Positions 1-8,444 of a stretch of 43,034 nt of DNA are shown here, in pieces. Source of the stretch: Spirochaetia bacterium (GTDB taxonomy: Bacteria; Spirochaetota; Spirochaetia; CADAEX01); contig JAGCGL010000043.1 in assembly GCA_017649605.1 (NCBI GenBank), positions 1 through 43,034 on the forward strand. Reading direction: 5' to 3'. Position numbers and translations under genes: made by a program. The notes beneath the pieces are model-generated. The model made no database searches. It was not told where the DNA came from and was given only the letters and a program-made list of their open reading frames with translations. How positions within the stretch are numbered: position 1 is the stretch's first letter; each line of letters begins with the position of its first letter.

Positions 1-812
1 AAGTGCTCCTTAAGAGCCTGCTGCATTGAGTAGATGATCTGTACAGGAGGTGTGAAGTTCATCTCGCCGTGCTCCTTGAAGTAGCTGTACTGTCTCCACA
101 GGTTGCAGTAGTAGCTTCTTGGCTTGTAGTCCTTCAGCTTCTCGATCTCAGATACTTTTCCGATGAGGAATGAGCATCCTGTGAATGCGTTGATACCTTT
201 CTGGCTGGATGCCATGCAGAAGTCGATGTTGTCCTTGTATACATCGATTGGGATGATTCCCAGTGTTGATGTGGTGTCGGAGATGAAGATCTTGCCATAC
301 TTATGAGCAATTGCACCAACCTCTCTGATCGGGTTGCAGAGACCTGTTCCTGTCTCCTGATGTGCCATGTAAACAGCTGCTACGTCATCTTTGTTCTTTG
401 CAAGTGTCTCTTCAACAACCTTGAGGTCTGGAAGTGTGAGGATGTCGAATGCGCAGTTTACAACTGGAATTCTGTAGTACTGTGCAGCCTGCATAGCTCT
501 GTCGTTGTAGAAACCGTTGTTTACGATCATGATCTTCTTTCCGTCTGGGATGAGAGATCCAACTGCAACGTCGATACAGATTGAGCCGGAACCGGCAAAC
601 AGTGTTGCAACGTAGTCGCCTTTCTTTCCGTGTACGATCTTAACAAGGTCATCGGCAACTTTTCTTGTGATTGCTGCGAAAGAACCTTCTCTGTGGCAGA
701 TATCGTCCTGAATAAGAGATGCCTTAACTGTCTTAGTTGTTGTTGAAGGACCTGGGTTCAGAAGGATAGTCTTTTTGATTGTCTTCTTGATCTGGACATC
801 TTTTAATTTCAT
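1..812 (-). CDS. PhnW-like class V aminotransferase (C-terminus off the window)
   Basis: The gene reads leftwards from ATG at 812-810 and runs off the left edge, giving about 270 residues. It is a PLP-dependent fold-type I (class V) aminotransferase. The nearest family I recognise is 2-aminoethylphosphonate-pyruvate transaminase (PhnW): an N-terminal LLNPGPSTTT motif, an AGSGS motif in the cofactor loop, HQETGTG, the SDTTSTLG segment with the PLP-ring aspartate, and SSQKGINAFTG containing the probable Schiff-base lysine. A good Shine-Dalgarno (AAGGAG) lies 7 nt upstream. Codon use is strongly biased (AGA for arginine, CCA, ACA), like the divergent TAXI-TRAP genes and the genes at 32071-35618, which suggests high expression. 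PhnW enzymes convert 2-aminoethylphosphonate plus pyruvate to phosphonoacetaldehyde plus alanine. A related amine or amino acid substrate is equally possible, so family is more certain than substrate. Confidence 0.8.
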   Translation of the reverse strand, partial: MKLKDVQIKKTIKKTILLNPGPSTTTKTVKASLIQDDICHREGSFAAITRKVADDLVKIVHGKKGDYVATLFAGSGSICIDVAVGSLIPDGKKIMIVNNGFYNDRAMQAAQYYRIPVVNCAFDILTLPDLKVVEETLAKNKDDVAAVYMAHQETGTGLCNPIREVGAIAHKYGKIFISDTTSTLGIIPIDVYKDNIDFCMASSQKGINAFTGCSFLIGKVSEIEKLKDYKPRSYYCNLWRQYSYFKEHGEMNFTPPVQIIYSMQQALKEH

Positions 813-866
813 AATATTTCTCCTTTTATGAGTTTTCAAAATCCGAAAATGGATAACTTTACTTCC

Positions 867-894
867 ATTTTATCAATTTAAAGAAAAGCGTCAA
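867..894 (-). promoter_or_regulatory. Promoter of the aminotransferase gene
   Basis: On the minus strand, TTGACG (894-889), a 16-nt spacer and TAAAAT (872-867). The -10 is preceded by TGA, so it is an extended -10. Predicted transcription start is near 860, leaving a leader of about 50 nt with a strong Shine-Dalgarno. Confidence 0.55.
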
Positions 895-1000
895 TCTGAA
901 AAAGGTTATATTTATGAAATATTTTCATTTTTTTTTAATTATATATGAATTTTTGGCTTTATATATTAGCGATTTTGGAGATATTTGATGCGAGAATAAT

Positions 1001-1127
1001 TGTTAAAAAAATGTAAAAATGCAGAAAAACACTTCAGCCTTGAAAAGCTGTTTCTTCTATTAAGTCCCATTAATAAATATCTCTTTAGGAGTTTTTCGCA
1101 AGAGAAATGTTAAAAAATTGTAAAAAT
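1001..1127 (+). repeat. Pair of 20-bp direct repeats, candidate operator sites
   Basis: TGTTAAAAAAATGTAAAAAT at 1001-1020 recurs at 1108-1127 with one substitution (T at position 11). The two copies start 107 bp apart, close to ten helical turns, and both lie upstream of the TAXI promoter and of the divergent aminotransferase promoter. Spacing and identity suggest binding sites for a shared regulator. The sequence is low-complexity, so chance is not excluded. Confidence 0.4.
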
Positions 1128-1202
1128 ATGGGAGTTTTAGAGATTTTAGAGAAAATTAATAAACTAATTTTGTTAATATTGTCTAAAAAGAAAATTTTGT
1201 TC

Positions 1203-1230
1203 TTGACAATTTATTCAACCATGATAATAT
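1203..1230 (+). promoter_or_regulatory. Promoter of the TAXI-TRAP genes
   Basis: TTGACA (1203-1208), 16-nt spacer, TAATAT (1225-1230), with TGA directly before the -10 as an extended -10. Predicted start is near 1237, giving a leader of about 59 nt that contains the 1255-1274 hairpin. The organisation mirrors the divergent aminotransferase promoter. Confidence 0.55.
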
Positions 1231-1254
1231 CAAAAATACAGAATTAGTTTTCTG

Positions 1255-1274
1255 TCACCAAAGTTTTTTGGTGA
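1255..1274 (+). promoter_or_regulatory. Perfect 8-bp hairpin in the TAXI mRNA leader
   Basis: TCACCAAA (1255-1262) pairs exactly with TTTGGTGA (1267-1274) around a GTTT loop. It ends about 10 nt before the AGGAGA ribosome site at 1284-1289. There is no following U-tract, so it is more likely a 5' stability or translation element than a terminator. Confidence 0.55.
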
Positions 1275-1295
1275 ATTAAATTTTAGGAGAGAAAA

Positions 1296-2282
1296 ATGAA
1301 AAGAAGTATCGTACTCGCTCTTTGCTTGATTCTCTGCGCTTCCATGGCATTTGCTAACGGAACAGCTGAAGGAAATGCAGCTTCCGGAAACAAAGCTATC
1401 ATGGGAACATCAAGCTTAGGTGGATCCTGGTATCCTACAGGATCAGCTATTGCAGGTCAGGTTATGACACACACTGACTCCATCATCACAGCACAGGCTA
1501 CTGGCGGTGGAACAGAGAACCTGAGACTTATGATGCAGAACCAGATGCAGATTGGTCTTTCTGAGACTAACGTAACATTCTACGCTTTCAATGGCGAGAA
1601 ACTGTTCGAAGGCCAGAAGTATGACAACCTGACATTCTGTGCAAACCTTTACCCACTGGTATTCCAGGCACAGGTACAGAAGGCATCAAAGTTCACAACA
1701 TTCAAAGAATTCTGCGCAGCAAAAGCTAGCTTCTGCCCAGGATCCCCAGGATCTGGAGACGAAGTTGCATGGCAGGAGATCTTCGAAGGCGCATTCGACA
1801 CCAACTACAAAGACATCGTATGGAAGCCACTTTCCCACAACGAAAGAGTTATGGCATACCAGGACAGACTTCTTGATGGTATCGGACACGAGACAGCAGT
1901 TCCAGCAGGTGCAATCCTTGAGTCTTCCGCTCAGATTCCTGTAAGAATTCTTGCAATCGGCGGCGCTGAGAGAGACAAGCTGATGGCTAAATATGCATGG
2001 GTTGGAAAGTGGACAATTCCTGCTAACTCCTACAATGGACAGGAAGAGGCAGTTGAGACTGTAACAACAGGTACATGTCTTATCGCTGACGGCGTTAACG
2101 CTCCAGAGAAAGTTATTTACGACATGGTATCAACACTTTACGGACCTGGCCTCAAGGCTATCCAGTCTGTACACTCATTCACACCTTACATCACTCTTGA
2201 CATCGCTCTCGATGGAAGAGGAGCAATTCCTCTGCACGCTGGTGCTGAGAAATTCTACAAAGAGAAAGGTATGGTTAAATAA
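1296..2282 (+). CDS. TAXI-family TRAP transporter solute receptor
   Basis: A 328-residue periplasmic substrate-binding protein of the TAXI class, which delivers substrate to a fused TRAP permease driven by an ion gradient. The first 21 residues are a signal peptide (MKRS, hydrophobic core, cleavage likely after AFA). The mature start NGTAEG is typical of spirochaetal receptors. A cysteine at residue 14 in LILC is a poor lipobox, so lipidation is uncertain. The mature domain opens with a TSSLGGSWYPTG segment, the hallmark TAXI motif, followed by ATGGGTENLRLM. The start follows AGGAGAGAAAA. The gene is separated from its permease by a strong hairpin. TAXI receptors bind amino acids or organic acids; this one's ligand cannot be read from sequence. 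Codon use indicates very high expression, as expected when the receptor exceeds the permease. Confidence 0.93.
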   Translation: MKRSIVLALCLILCASMAFANGTAEGNAASGNKAIMGTSSLGGSWYPTGSAIAGQVMTHTDSIITAQATGGGTENLRLMMQNQMQIGLSETNVTFYAFNGEKLFEGQKYDNLTFCANLYPLVFQAQVQKASKFTTFKEFCAAKASFCPGSPGSGDEVAWQEIFEGAFDTNYKDIVWKPLSHNERVMAYQDRLLDGIGHETAVPAGAILESSAQIPVRILAIGGAERDKLMAKYAWVGKWTIPANSYNGQEEAVETVTTGTCLIADGVNAPEKVIYDMVSTLYGPGLKAIQSVHSFTPYITLDIALDGRGAIPLHAGAEKFYKEKGMVK

Positions 2283-2308
2283 GTTTAATAACTTAGTTGA
2301 ACACAGGG

Positions 2309-2334
2309 AGTGCATCTGAGCAATCAGATGCACT
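2309..2334 (+). promoter_or_regulatory. Intercistronic 11-bp hairpin between receptor and permease
   Basis: AGTGCATCTGA (2309-2319) and TCAGATGCACT (2324-2334) form a perfect 11-bp stem closed by a GCAA (GNRA) tetraloop. Only a weak T-rich stretch follows, so it is probably an mRNA 3'-end protector or partial attenuator that keeps receptor mRNA above permease mRNA. Confidence 0.65.
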
Positions 2335-2395
2335 TCTTTATGTTTAAAATGTTACATCATGTTCTACAAAAATAAGACTAACTAGGAGAGTTTGA

Positions 2396-4627
2396 ATGGG
2401 GGACAAAGATAACGAATATTTGAAGGACGTTGCTGACCAGCTTAAAGGAATGGATGAATCAGCCAGAAAAGAAGCTGCAGAAATGGCCAAAAAAGCAGAG
2501 GAGATGGATAAGAAATTATCCGGATACCGCGATAACAAAAAAGGTATTCTTGTATTAATTTCTGTTGTCGCAGTATGTTTCGCTCTGTTCCACTTCTATA
2601 CAGGTGGATTTGGAATGTTTACCGCCATCAGACAGAGAGCTATTCACTTGGCATTCGCTCTCTGGATCTGTATGATGAGATATTCTTCCAACAAGAACGC
2701 AGGACCAAAGGTGGAGCCATGGCTGCCGCACTTCTTCCTGTGGATTATGATAATGGGTACAATCAACATTCCTATCGTTGACTACGCTAGAAAAGCTCGT
2801 GTCAACATGACTGGAGTTGTACTTGCAGTTGGTGTTATCTGCATTGTATGTGCAATACTCAGCAGAATGATCACCCTTAAATTAAGAATGAAAGCTAACA
2901 AGGCTGTCGAAGACGGTCCAATGTGGTACGACTGGCTGTTCCTTATCGCATCAACATGCGGTTGTATCTACATGGCTATAAATACTGATAAGATTCTCCA
3001 GAGAGCTGGTATCGTTTATAAAATCGACCAGATCATGGCTCTCTACCTGTTGATCGGAACTATCGAGGCAACAAGACGTTCTATCGGTAAAGTCCTTATG
3101 TGGATCGGTATCTTCATGCTTATGTACTGCCGCTTTGGTTTCCTCTGCGGTGGAATCTGGAACCATCCAGGATTCAGCTTTGCTATGATTACAAGACACT
3201 TTGTTCTTACAGACGCAGCGCTGTGGGGAACACCTATCGGAGTATCTTCAAGTTACATTTCCTTGTTCCTGCTCCTCGGTGCAGCTCTTCACGCAACTGG
3301 TCTTGCAGAGCTTCTGCTTAAAGTTGCAAAGGGTCTCGTTGGTCACTTCGTAGGTGGACCTGCAAAGATGGCCGTAGTTGCATCTTCTATGTTCGCTATG
3401 ATCTCCGGATCTTCAACATCCAACGTTGCAACAACTGGTGTTATCACCATTCCTCTGATGAAGAGAACTGGTATTCCTGCAGCCCTGGCTGGAGCTACTG
3501 AGGCTTCCGCTTCCATGGGTGGTCAGGTAACTCCTCCTGTAATGGGTGCTGTAGCATTCATCATGGCAGAGTTCCTTGGAATCAGCTATATCTCCATCAT
3601 CACAGCAGCTGCTATCCCAGCTCTTCTCTATTATGTATCTGTATTCACAATGATTCACTTCGAGGCACATAAGATCGGAGCTTGGGGACTTAAGAAGTCT
3701 GAGATCGACCCGACCTGGAAACACGATATCCTTACTAAGGGTTATCTGATTCTTCCAGTAGTTATGCTGGTTTACATGCTGGTTAAGGGTTATACCGCAA
3801 TGGCTGCATGTTTCTACTCATTCATCGTTGCTGTATGTCTCTCCTTCTTCAGAAAAGACACAAGACTCAACCTGAAAAAGTTCAAGGGTATCTTTGAGCA
3901 GGCAGGTATGACACTGTGTGTAGTAGCTGTTCCATCAGCTATCGCAGGATTCGTAGAAGGTACTGCAACTCTTACAGGTCTTACACCTCACATCACCAAG
4001 GTTCTTACTGAGCTTTCACACAGTAACCTTATCCTGACACTTATCATCACAATGCTTATGTGTCTGGTTCTCGGTATGGGTGTTCCTACAGTTGCAAACT
4101 ACATCCTTATGACCATCATGACAGTTCCTACAATGATCTCTGTAGGAGTTATGCCACTGGCAGCACACCTGTTCTGCTTCTACTTCGGTATTATGTCAGA
4201 GCTTACACCTCCAGTTGCTATCACATCCTACACAGCAGCAGCTATCGCTGGTGCTCCGTTCTGGCCGACAGCATTCAATGCGGTTCGACTTGCAGCCGTT
4301 GCATACATCGTACCTTACATCTTTGTATTCAACACATCACTGCTGCTTGGTACCGAGGCATTCACACCTGCTGTTATCTGGGGCGTAATCACTGCTGCAT
4401 TCGGTTCCTGTAGCTTCGCTATCGGTATGGCCGGATTCATCAGAAGAAAGATGTTCCTTATCGAGCGCTTCATGATCTGTGCATTCGCTATCTTCATGAT
4501 CGTTCCTACATTCTGGACAGACTTCATCGGATTCTGCGGTGTTGGTTTCGTAGTTGCTATGCAGTGGATTTATAAGAAGAATCCAAAGAACTATGTTCCA
4601 CCTGCAAAACCAAAGGAAGCTGCTTGA
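2396..4627 (+). CDS. TRAP transporter fused large/small permease (TAXI type)
   Basis: A 743-residue integral membrane protein in which the small (DctQ-like) and large (DctM-like) TRAP subunits are fused, as is usual for TAXI systems. Many hydrophobic helices are visible from about residue 52 onward. The large-subunit section contains the glycine/serine-rich SGSSTSNVATTG and SMGGQVTPPVMGA motifs typical of DctM ion- and substrate-binding hairpins, and LGMGVPTVANY in the second repeat. The start follows TAGGAGAG. An unusual feature is a 45-50 residue hydrophilic, lysine/glutamate-rich N-terminus that looks like an amphipathic helix or coiled coil before the first membrane segment. It works with the receptor encoded just upstream. 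A rho-independent terminator follows closely. The substrate is unknown. Confidence 0.93.
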   Translation: MGDKDNEYLKDVADQLKGMDESARKEAAEMAKKAEEMDKKLSGYRDNKKGILVLISVVAVCFALFHFYTGGFGMFTAIRQRAIHLAFALWICMMRYSSNKNAGPKVEPWLPHFFLWIMIMGTINIPIVDYARKARVNMTGVVLAVGVICIVCAILSRMITLKLRMKANKAVEDGPMWYDWLFLIASTCGCIYMAINTDKILQRAGIVYKIDQIMALYLLIGTIEATRRSIGKVLMWIGIFMLMYCRFGFLCGGIWNHPGFSFAMITRHFVLTDAALWGTPIGVSSSYISLFLLLGAALHATGLAELLLKVAKGLVGHFVGGPAKMAVVASSMFAMISGSSTSNVATTGVITIPLMKRTGIPAALAGATEASASMGGQVTPPVMGAVAFIMAEFLGISYISIITAAAIPALLYYVSVFTMIHFEAHKIGAWGLKKSEIDPTWKHDILTKGYLILPVVMLVYMLVKGYTAMAACFYSFIVAVCLSFFRKDTRLNLKKFKGIFEQAGMTLCVVAVPSAIAGFVEGTATLTGLTPHITKVLTELSHSNLILTLIITMLMCLVLGMGVPTVANYILMTIMTVPTMISVGVMPLAAHLFCFYFGIMSELTPPVAITSYTAAAIAGAPFWPTAFNAVRLAAVAYIVPYIFVFNTSLLLGTEAFTPAVIWGVITAAFGSCSFAIGMAGFIRRKMFLIERFMICAFAIFMIVPTFWTDFIGFCGVGFVVAMQWIYKKNPKNYVPPAKPKEAA

Positions 4628-4646
4628 TTTAGTTCAAGTATTTTCG

Positions 4647-4676
4647 AGACCTCCCGCAAGGGAGGTCTTTTTTTTT
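4647..4676 (+). terminator. Rho-independent terminator of the TAXI-TRAP operon
   Basis: AGACCTCCC (4647-4655) pairs perfectly with GGGAGGTCT (4660-4668) around a GCAA tetraloop, followed by a run of T. It separates the transporter from purL. Confidence 0.92.
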
Positions 4677-4722
4677 GTCTTGCTTTCTGTTATACTGTTT
4701 CTACACATACATTGGAGTTCAC

Positions 4723-7686
4723 ATGAGGACAGAAGTTTATTACAGAGACAACAGCATAGATGGCAGGGCCCGCAAGGTGCTTGCCTCTTTGAGGCAGAAT
4801 ATCGACAGCCGTATCCAGAACGTGGCTATGGCTGATGTTTATCTTACCAAGGATATCAATGGGCTTACCCCCGAGCTGGCCGCTTTCCTTTTTTCCGATT
4901 CCGTGGCCCAGCGCACCGCAGTGGACGCCCCTGTGGCAGAAGGCAGCCTTTTGCCCGACTGGAAGTATATTGTAGAGGTTACCTACCGTCCCGGCGTTAC
5001 AAACCCTACAGCTATAACTGCAAAAAAATCGGTGGAGACTGCGCTGGGCAGGAAGCTTGGTGCCGACGAGATGATCCAGACTGCAGTGCAGTATCTGATC
5101 GCATCTCCCGATCTTTCCGATTCTCAGATCGCTTCTATGCAGGCCTCCTTCTACAACCCTTTGGTGCAGCAGGCAGAGTTCATAAAGAAAGAGGAGTGGG
5201 GAACTAAGAAGCTCCCTGCATTCTATCCTTACAAAGTGGCTTCCAGCGAGGTGACTATAAAGGACTTTGATCTTGCCTCCATGGATGATGCAGCTCTGGA
5301 GAAGCTTTCTGAGGAGAGGCTTCTTGCCCTCAATCTTACCGAGATGAAATCGCTCCAGAAATATTTTACTGCCCCTGATACAGTTGCAGCCCGAAAGAAG
5401 GCAGGTATGGGCAACGCCACCGATGTGGAGCTTGAGATGATAGGGCAGACATGGTCTGAGCACTGCAAGCACAAGATTTTCAGCGCCGACATCGACTACG
5501 AGGATACCGAGGCTGGTACTAAAGAGCATATCAAATCGCTCTATGCATCATACATAAAAAAGACAACCAAGGATCTGTGGGATAAGAAGCCTTTCCTCCG
5601 CTCTGTATTCAGCGACAACTCAGGTGTTGTGGAGTTTGACAAGGACAACCTGGTATGCTTCAAGGTGGAGACCCACAACTCTCCATCTGCTCTGGATCCA
5701 TACGGCGGCGCAATCACCGGTATTGTAGGTGTTAACCGCGATATCATAGGAACAGGAAAAGGAGCGCGTCCATTCTTCAATACCGACTTCCTCTGCTTCG
5801 GCAATCCAGACACTCCGGATGAGAATATCCCATCGGGACTTCTCCATCCAAAAGCAGTTATGAGCGGTGTGCACCACGGCATTATCGACGGTGGTAACCA
5901 GTCTGGTATTCCTACTGTTGCAGGTGGTTTCCTCTTCGACGATTCATACACAGGAAAGCCTCTGGTATTCTGCGGTACAGGCGGTATAATGCCGGCCTCC
6001 ATGGCAGGCGAGGGAACATGGATCAAACATATCAACCCGGGCGACAAGTCTGTGATGATCGGCGGCCGGATCGGAAAGGACGGCATCCACGGTGCCACCT
6101 TCTCCTCTTTGGTGCTGGATGAGGCTTCTCCAGTCTCTGCAGTGCAGATTGGCGACCCGATTACACAGAAAAAAATGAGCGACTTCCTCATGGAGGCCCG
6201 GGACATGGGACTCTATCAGGGAATAACTGACAACGGCGCCGGCGGCCTCTCATCCTCTCTGGGCGAGATGGCAGAGTATTCCAACGGCGTTGTGATAGAT
6301 CTTGACAAATGTCCTCTTAAATACCAGGGCTTGGCTCCATGGGAGATTCTGGTGTCAGAGTCCCAGGAGAGGATGAGCCTTGCGGTGGAGGAGAAGAATA
6401 TCAAGGCCTTCCTGGACCTGGCTGCAAAGCGGGATGTAGAAGCAACAGTGGTGGGCGAGTTCAACGATTCAGGCTACATAAGCATCCTGGGCAGAGGCCG
6501 CCTGGCTGGCTACCTCTCCATGGAATTCCTCCACAAAGGGCTTCCTGCAATGCACCTTAATGCAGTATGGAAACGCCCTGCCGCCCCAGAGGTGAAAATA
6601 GAGAAAGAAGATCCGAAGGAACTCCTTATAAAAATACTCGGCGACCCTAATGTGTCATCGCGTGAGACACTGGTGCGGCAGTACGACCACGAGGTAGGTG
6701 CTGTCTCTGTAGTCAAGCCCTTTGTGGGCGTAAACTCCGATGCCCCATCCGACGGCGCAGTGCTCAAGCCTGTATACGGAAGCAGCAAGGGTGTTACAGT
6801 GACCCACGGTATCTGCCCGCGGGTAGGCGACTGGGATACATACAACATGGCACAGTGCGCCGTGGACGAGGCTTTCCGTTCCCACATAGCATTGGGCGGC
6901 GACCCTGAGTCTGCATCGGTTCTCGACAACTTCTGCTGGCCAGACCCGGTAAAATCTGCCAAGACCCCGGACGGCGAATATAAGCTGGCACAGCTGGTGC
7001 GGACATGCAAAGGCGTGAACCGCATCTGCCTGGACTACGGCCTGCCTCTTATCTCTGGCAAGGACTCCATGAAAAACGATGCCAGCATGAACGGCAAGAA
7101 GGTGTCGGTACGGCCTACACTCCTTATCTCGCTAATGGGTATGATCAAGGATACAGAGAAGGCTATGACATCAGACTTCAAGGGGTGCTGCGATTATATC
7201 TACATCCTGGGCAAGACCACAGGCGCAATGGGCGGCTCCACCTACGAGAAGATCAAAGGGCATAGCCTTGGCGCTTCCCCGAGCGTCGATACCAAAGGTG
7301 CATTCAAGATGTACTGCCAGCTTGCCAGCGCAATAGAGCAGGGTCTGGTGGCCTCCTGCCACGATATGTCTGACGGCGGCCTTGCAGTAGCTCTGGCCGA
7401 GAGCGCAATGGGCGGCATGTGTGGCTGCGATGTGGATCTTTCCGGCATTCCTGGTGATGCAGGACTGGACGATATCAGAACTCTGTTTGCAGAATCCCCA
7501 TCCCGCTTTGTGATATCGGTGAAGAAAGAGAATGCAGCTGAGTTTGAGAAGCTTATGGCAGGTGCTCCGCTCAAGAAAGTAGGCCAGACAAACTGCTCCG
7601 ACGCAGTGGCATTAAAGAAGGATGGGAAAACAATTTTATCAATTACATGCTCAGAAATCGTAAGCGCATGGAAGAGGGAAATATAA
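4723..7686 (+). CDS. purL: Phosphoribosylformylglycinamidine synthase, PurS-PurL type
   Basis: The ATP-dependent synthetase of step four of purine biosynthesis, converting FGAR plus ammonia to FGAM; ammonia comes from PurQ encoded next. I take ATG at 4723 (GGAG upstream, 987 residues). An upstream in-frame start at 4675 would lie in the terminator T-run. The first ~100 residues look like a PurS-type domain fused to the synthetase, followed by a linker. TWSEHCKHK (about 243-251) carries the family's catalytic histidine, and FKVETHNSPSA and GNQSGIPTVAGG are nucleotide/substrate motifs. A second, degenerate AIR-synthase-like half follows. No glutaminase domain is present, so it is shorter than the ~1300-residue single-chain enzyme. 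The stop overlaps the purQ start by one base (TAATG). Codon use is more GC-rich than the TRAP genes. Confidence 0.93.
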   Translation: MRTEVYYRDNSIDGRARKVLASLRQNIDSRIQNVAMADVYLTKDINGLTPELAAFLFSDSVAQRTAVDAPVAEGSLLPDWKYIVEVTYRPGVTNPTAITAKKSVETALGRKLGADEMIQTAVQYLIASPDLSDSQIASMQASFYNPLVQQAEFIKKEEWGTKKLPAFYPYKVASSEVTIKDFDLASMDDAALEKLSEERLLALNLTEMKSLQKYFTAPDTVAARKKAGMGNATDVELEMIGQTWSEHCKHKIFSADIDYEDTEAGTKEHIKSLYASYIKKTTKDLWDKKPFLRSVFSDNSGVVEFDKDNLVCFKVETHNSPSALDPYGGAITGIVGVNRDIIGTGKGARPFFNTDFLCFGNPDTPDENIPSGLLHPKAVMSGVHHGIIDGGNQSGIPTVAGGFLFDDSYTGKPLVFCGTGGIMPASMAGEGTWIKHINPGDKSVMIGGRIGKDGIHGATFSSLVLDEASPVSAVQIGDPITQKKMSDFLMEARDMGLYQGITDNGAGGLSSSLGEMAEYSNGVVIDLDKCPLKYQGLAPWEILVSESQERMSLAVEEKNIKAFLDLAAKRDVEATVVGEFNDSGYISILGRGRLAGYLSMEFLHKGLPAMHLNAVWKRPAAPEVKIEKEDPKELLIKILGDPNVSSRETLVRQYDHEVGAVSVVKPFVGVNSDAPSDGAVLKPVYGSSKGVTVTHGICPRVGDWDTYNMAQCAVDEAFRSHIALGGDPESASVLDNFCWPDPVKSAKTPDGEYKLAQLVRTCKGVNRICLDYGLPLISGKDSMKNDASMNGKKVSVRPTLLISLMGMIKDTEKAMTSDFKGCCDYIYILGKTTGAMGGSTYEKIKGHSLGASPSVDTKGAFKMYCQLASAIEQGLVASCHDMSDGGLAVALAESAMGGMCGCDVDLSGIPGDAGLDDIRTLFAESPSRFVISVKKENAAEFEKLMAGAPLKKVGQTNCSDAVALKKDGKTILSITCSEIVSAWKREI

Positions 7687-8444
7687 TGGCAAAGGTTGCA
7701 ATACTTACAGGATACGGCATCAATGCTGACAACGAGCTCAAGGAGGCATTCCTCAGGGCCGGTGCCAAGCAGGCAGACAGAATACACATAAACGATATGA
7801 TCGAGAAGCCCGAGATTCTGGATGATTATCAGATCCTTGGTTTTCCGGGCGGATTCTCCTTCGGCGACCACCTTGGATCAGGCCTTGTGATGGCACATCT
7901 TTTCAAGCAGAACCTGAAGGGAGTTCTCGACAAGTTCATAGCCAAGGGCAAGCTGATCATAGGTATCTGCAACGGCTTCCAGGTGCTTGTTAAGATGGGT
8001 GTGCTCCCTAACTTCGACGGTAACTGGACTCAGGAGGTATCCCTTATCCACAACAACACAGGTGTGTTCGAGAACAGCTGGCTCAATGTCCGCTTCAATC
8101 CCGATTCCCCATGCGTATGGACCAAGGGGCTAAAGGAGATGGATATCCCTATCCGCCACGGCGAGGGAAGGTTCATAACCAAGGACAAGGCGACTCTGGA
8201 CAGAATAAAAGCTCTTCACTTGGACACAGTTATCTACAACGACAGGAACCCCAACGGCTCCGAGTGCGATATCGCCGGAATCACCGACACCACAGGGCGC
8301 ATCCTGGGACTTATGCCGCATCCTGAGGCATTCCTTACACCGGAGAACCACCCTATGTGGAGACGGCAGGAGATCAAGGAGGCGGCTGGCCTTGCGCTTC
8401 TTAAGAATGGAGTTGATTACATAGACAGCAGGAATATAAAATGA
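7686..8444 (+). CDS. purQ: Phosphoribosylformylglycinamidine synthase glutaminase subunit
   Basis: A class I glutamine amidotransferase of 252 residues that hydrolyses glutamine and passes ammonia to the PurL synthetase. The start is ATG at 7686 (MAKVAILTGYG), overlapping the purL stop by one base. Visible motifs are the oxyanion glycines in GFPGGFSFGDHLGSG, the nucleophile Cys95 in GICNGFQ, and the His212/Glu214 pair in MPHPEAF. Length fits stand-alone PurQ. The purQ TGA overlaps the sstT ATG (ATGA), so the three genes form one translationally coupled operon. Confidence 0.95.
   Translation: MAKVAILTGYGINADNELKEAFLRAGAKQADRIHINDMIEKPEILDDYQILGFPGGFSFGDHLGSGLVMAHLFKQNLKGVLDKFIAKGKLIIGICNGFQVLVKMGVLPNFDGNWTQEVSLIHNNTGVFENSWLNVRFNPDSPCVWTKGLKEMDIPIRHGEGRFITKDKATLDRIKALHLDTVIYNDRNPNGSECDIAGITDTTGRILGLMPHPEAFLTPENHPMWRRQEIKEAAGLALLKNGVDYIDSRNIK

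Larger units (their letters stand above)
813..1295. other. A+T-rich divergent control region between aminotransferase and TAXI genes
   Basis: This 483-nt stretch has no credible coding frame. It contains a promoter for each divergent gene, a pair of near-identical 20-bp direct repeats and a perfect hairpin in the TAXI leader, each listed separately. The rest is A/T-rich sequence in which I see no further element. Its length and content suggest a regulated divergent promoter. Confidence 0.6.

Noticed and set aside
4675..4722. Upstream start adding 16 residues to PurL
   Set aside because: It would initiate in the T-run of the preceding terminator, while ATG 4723 has a ribosome site and matches the family start.
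4690..5529. A 279-codon open frame on the minus strand
   Set aside because: It lies wholly antisense to the N-terminal part of purL, has low-complexity cysteine/histidine-rich composition and no ribosome site. It is a by-product of purL codon choice.
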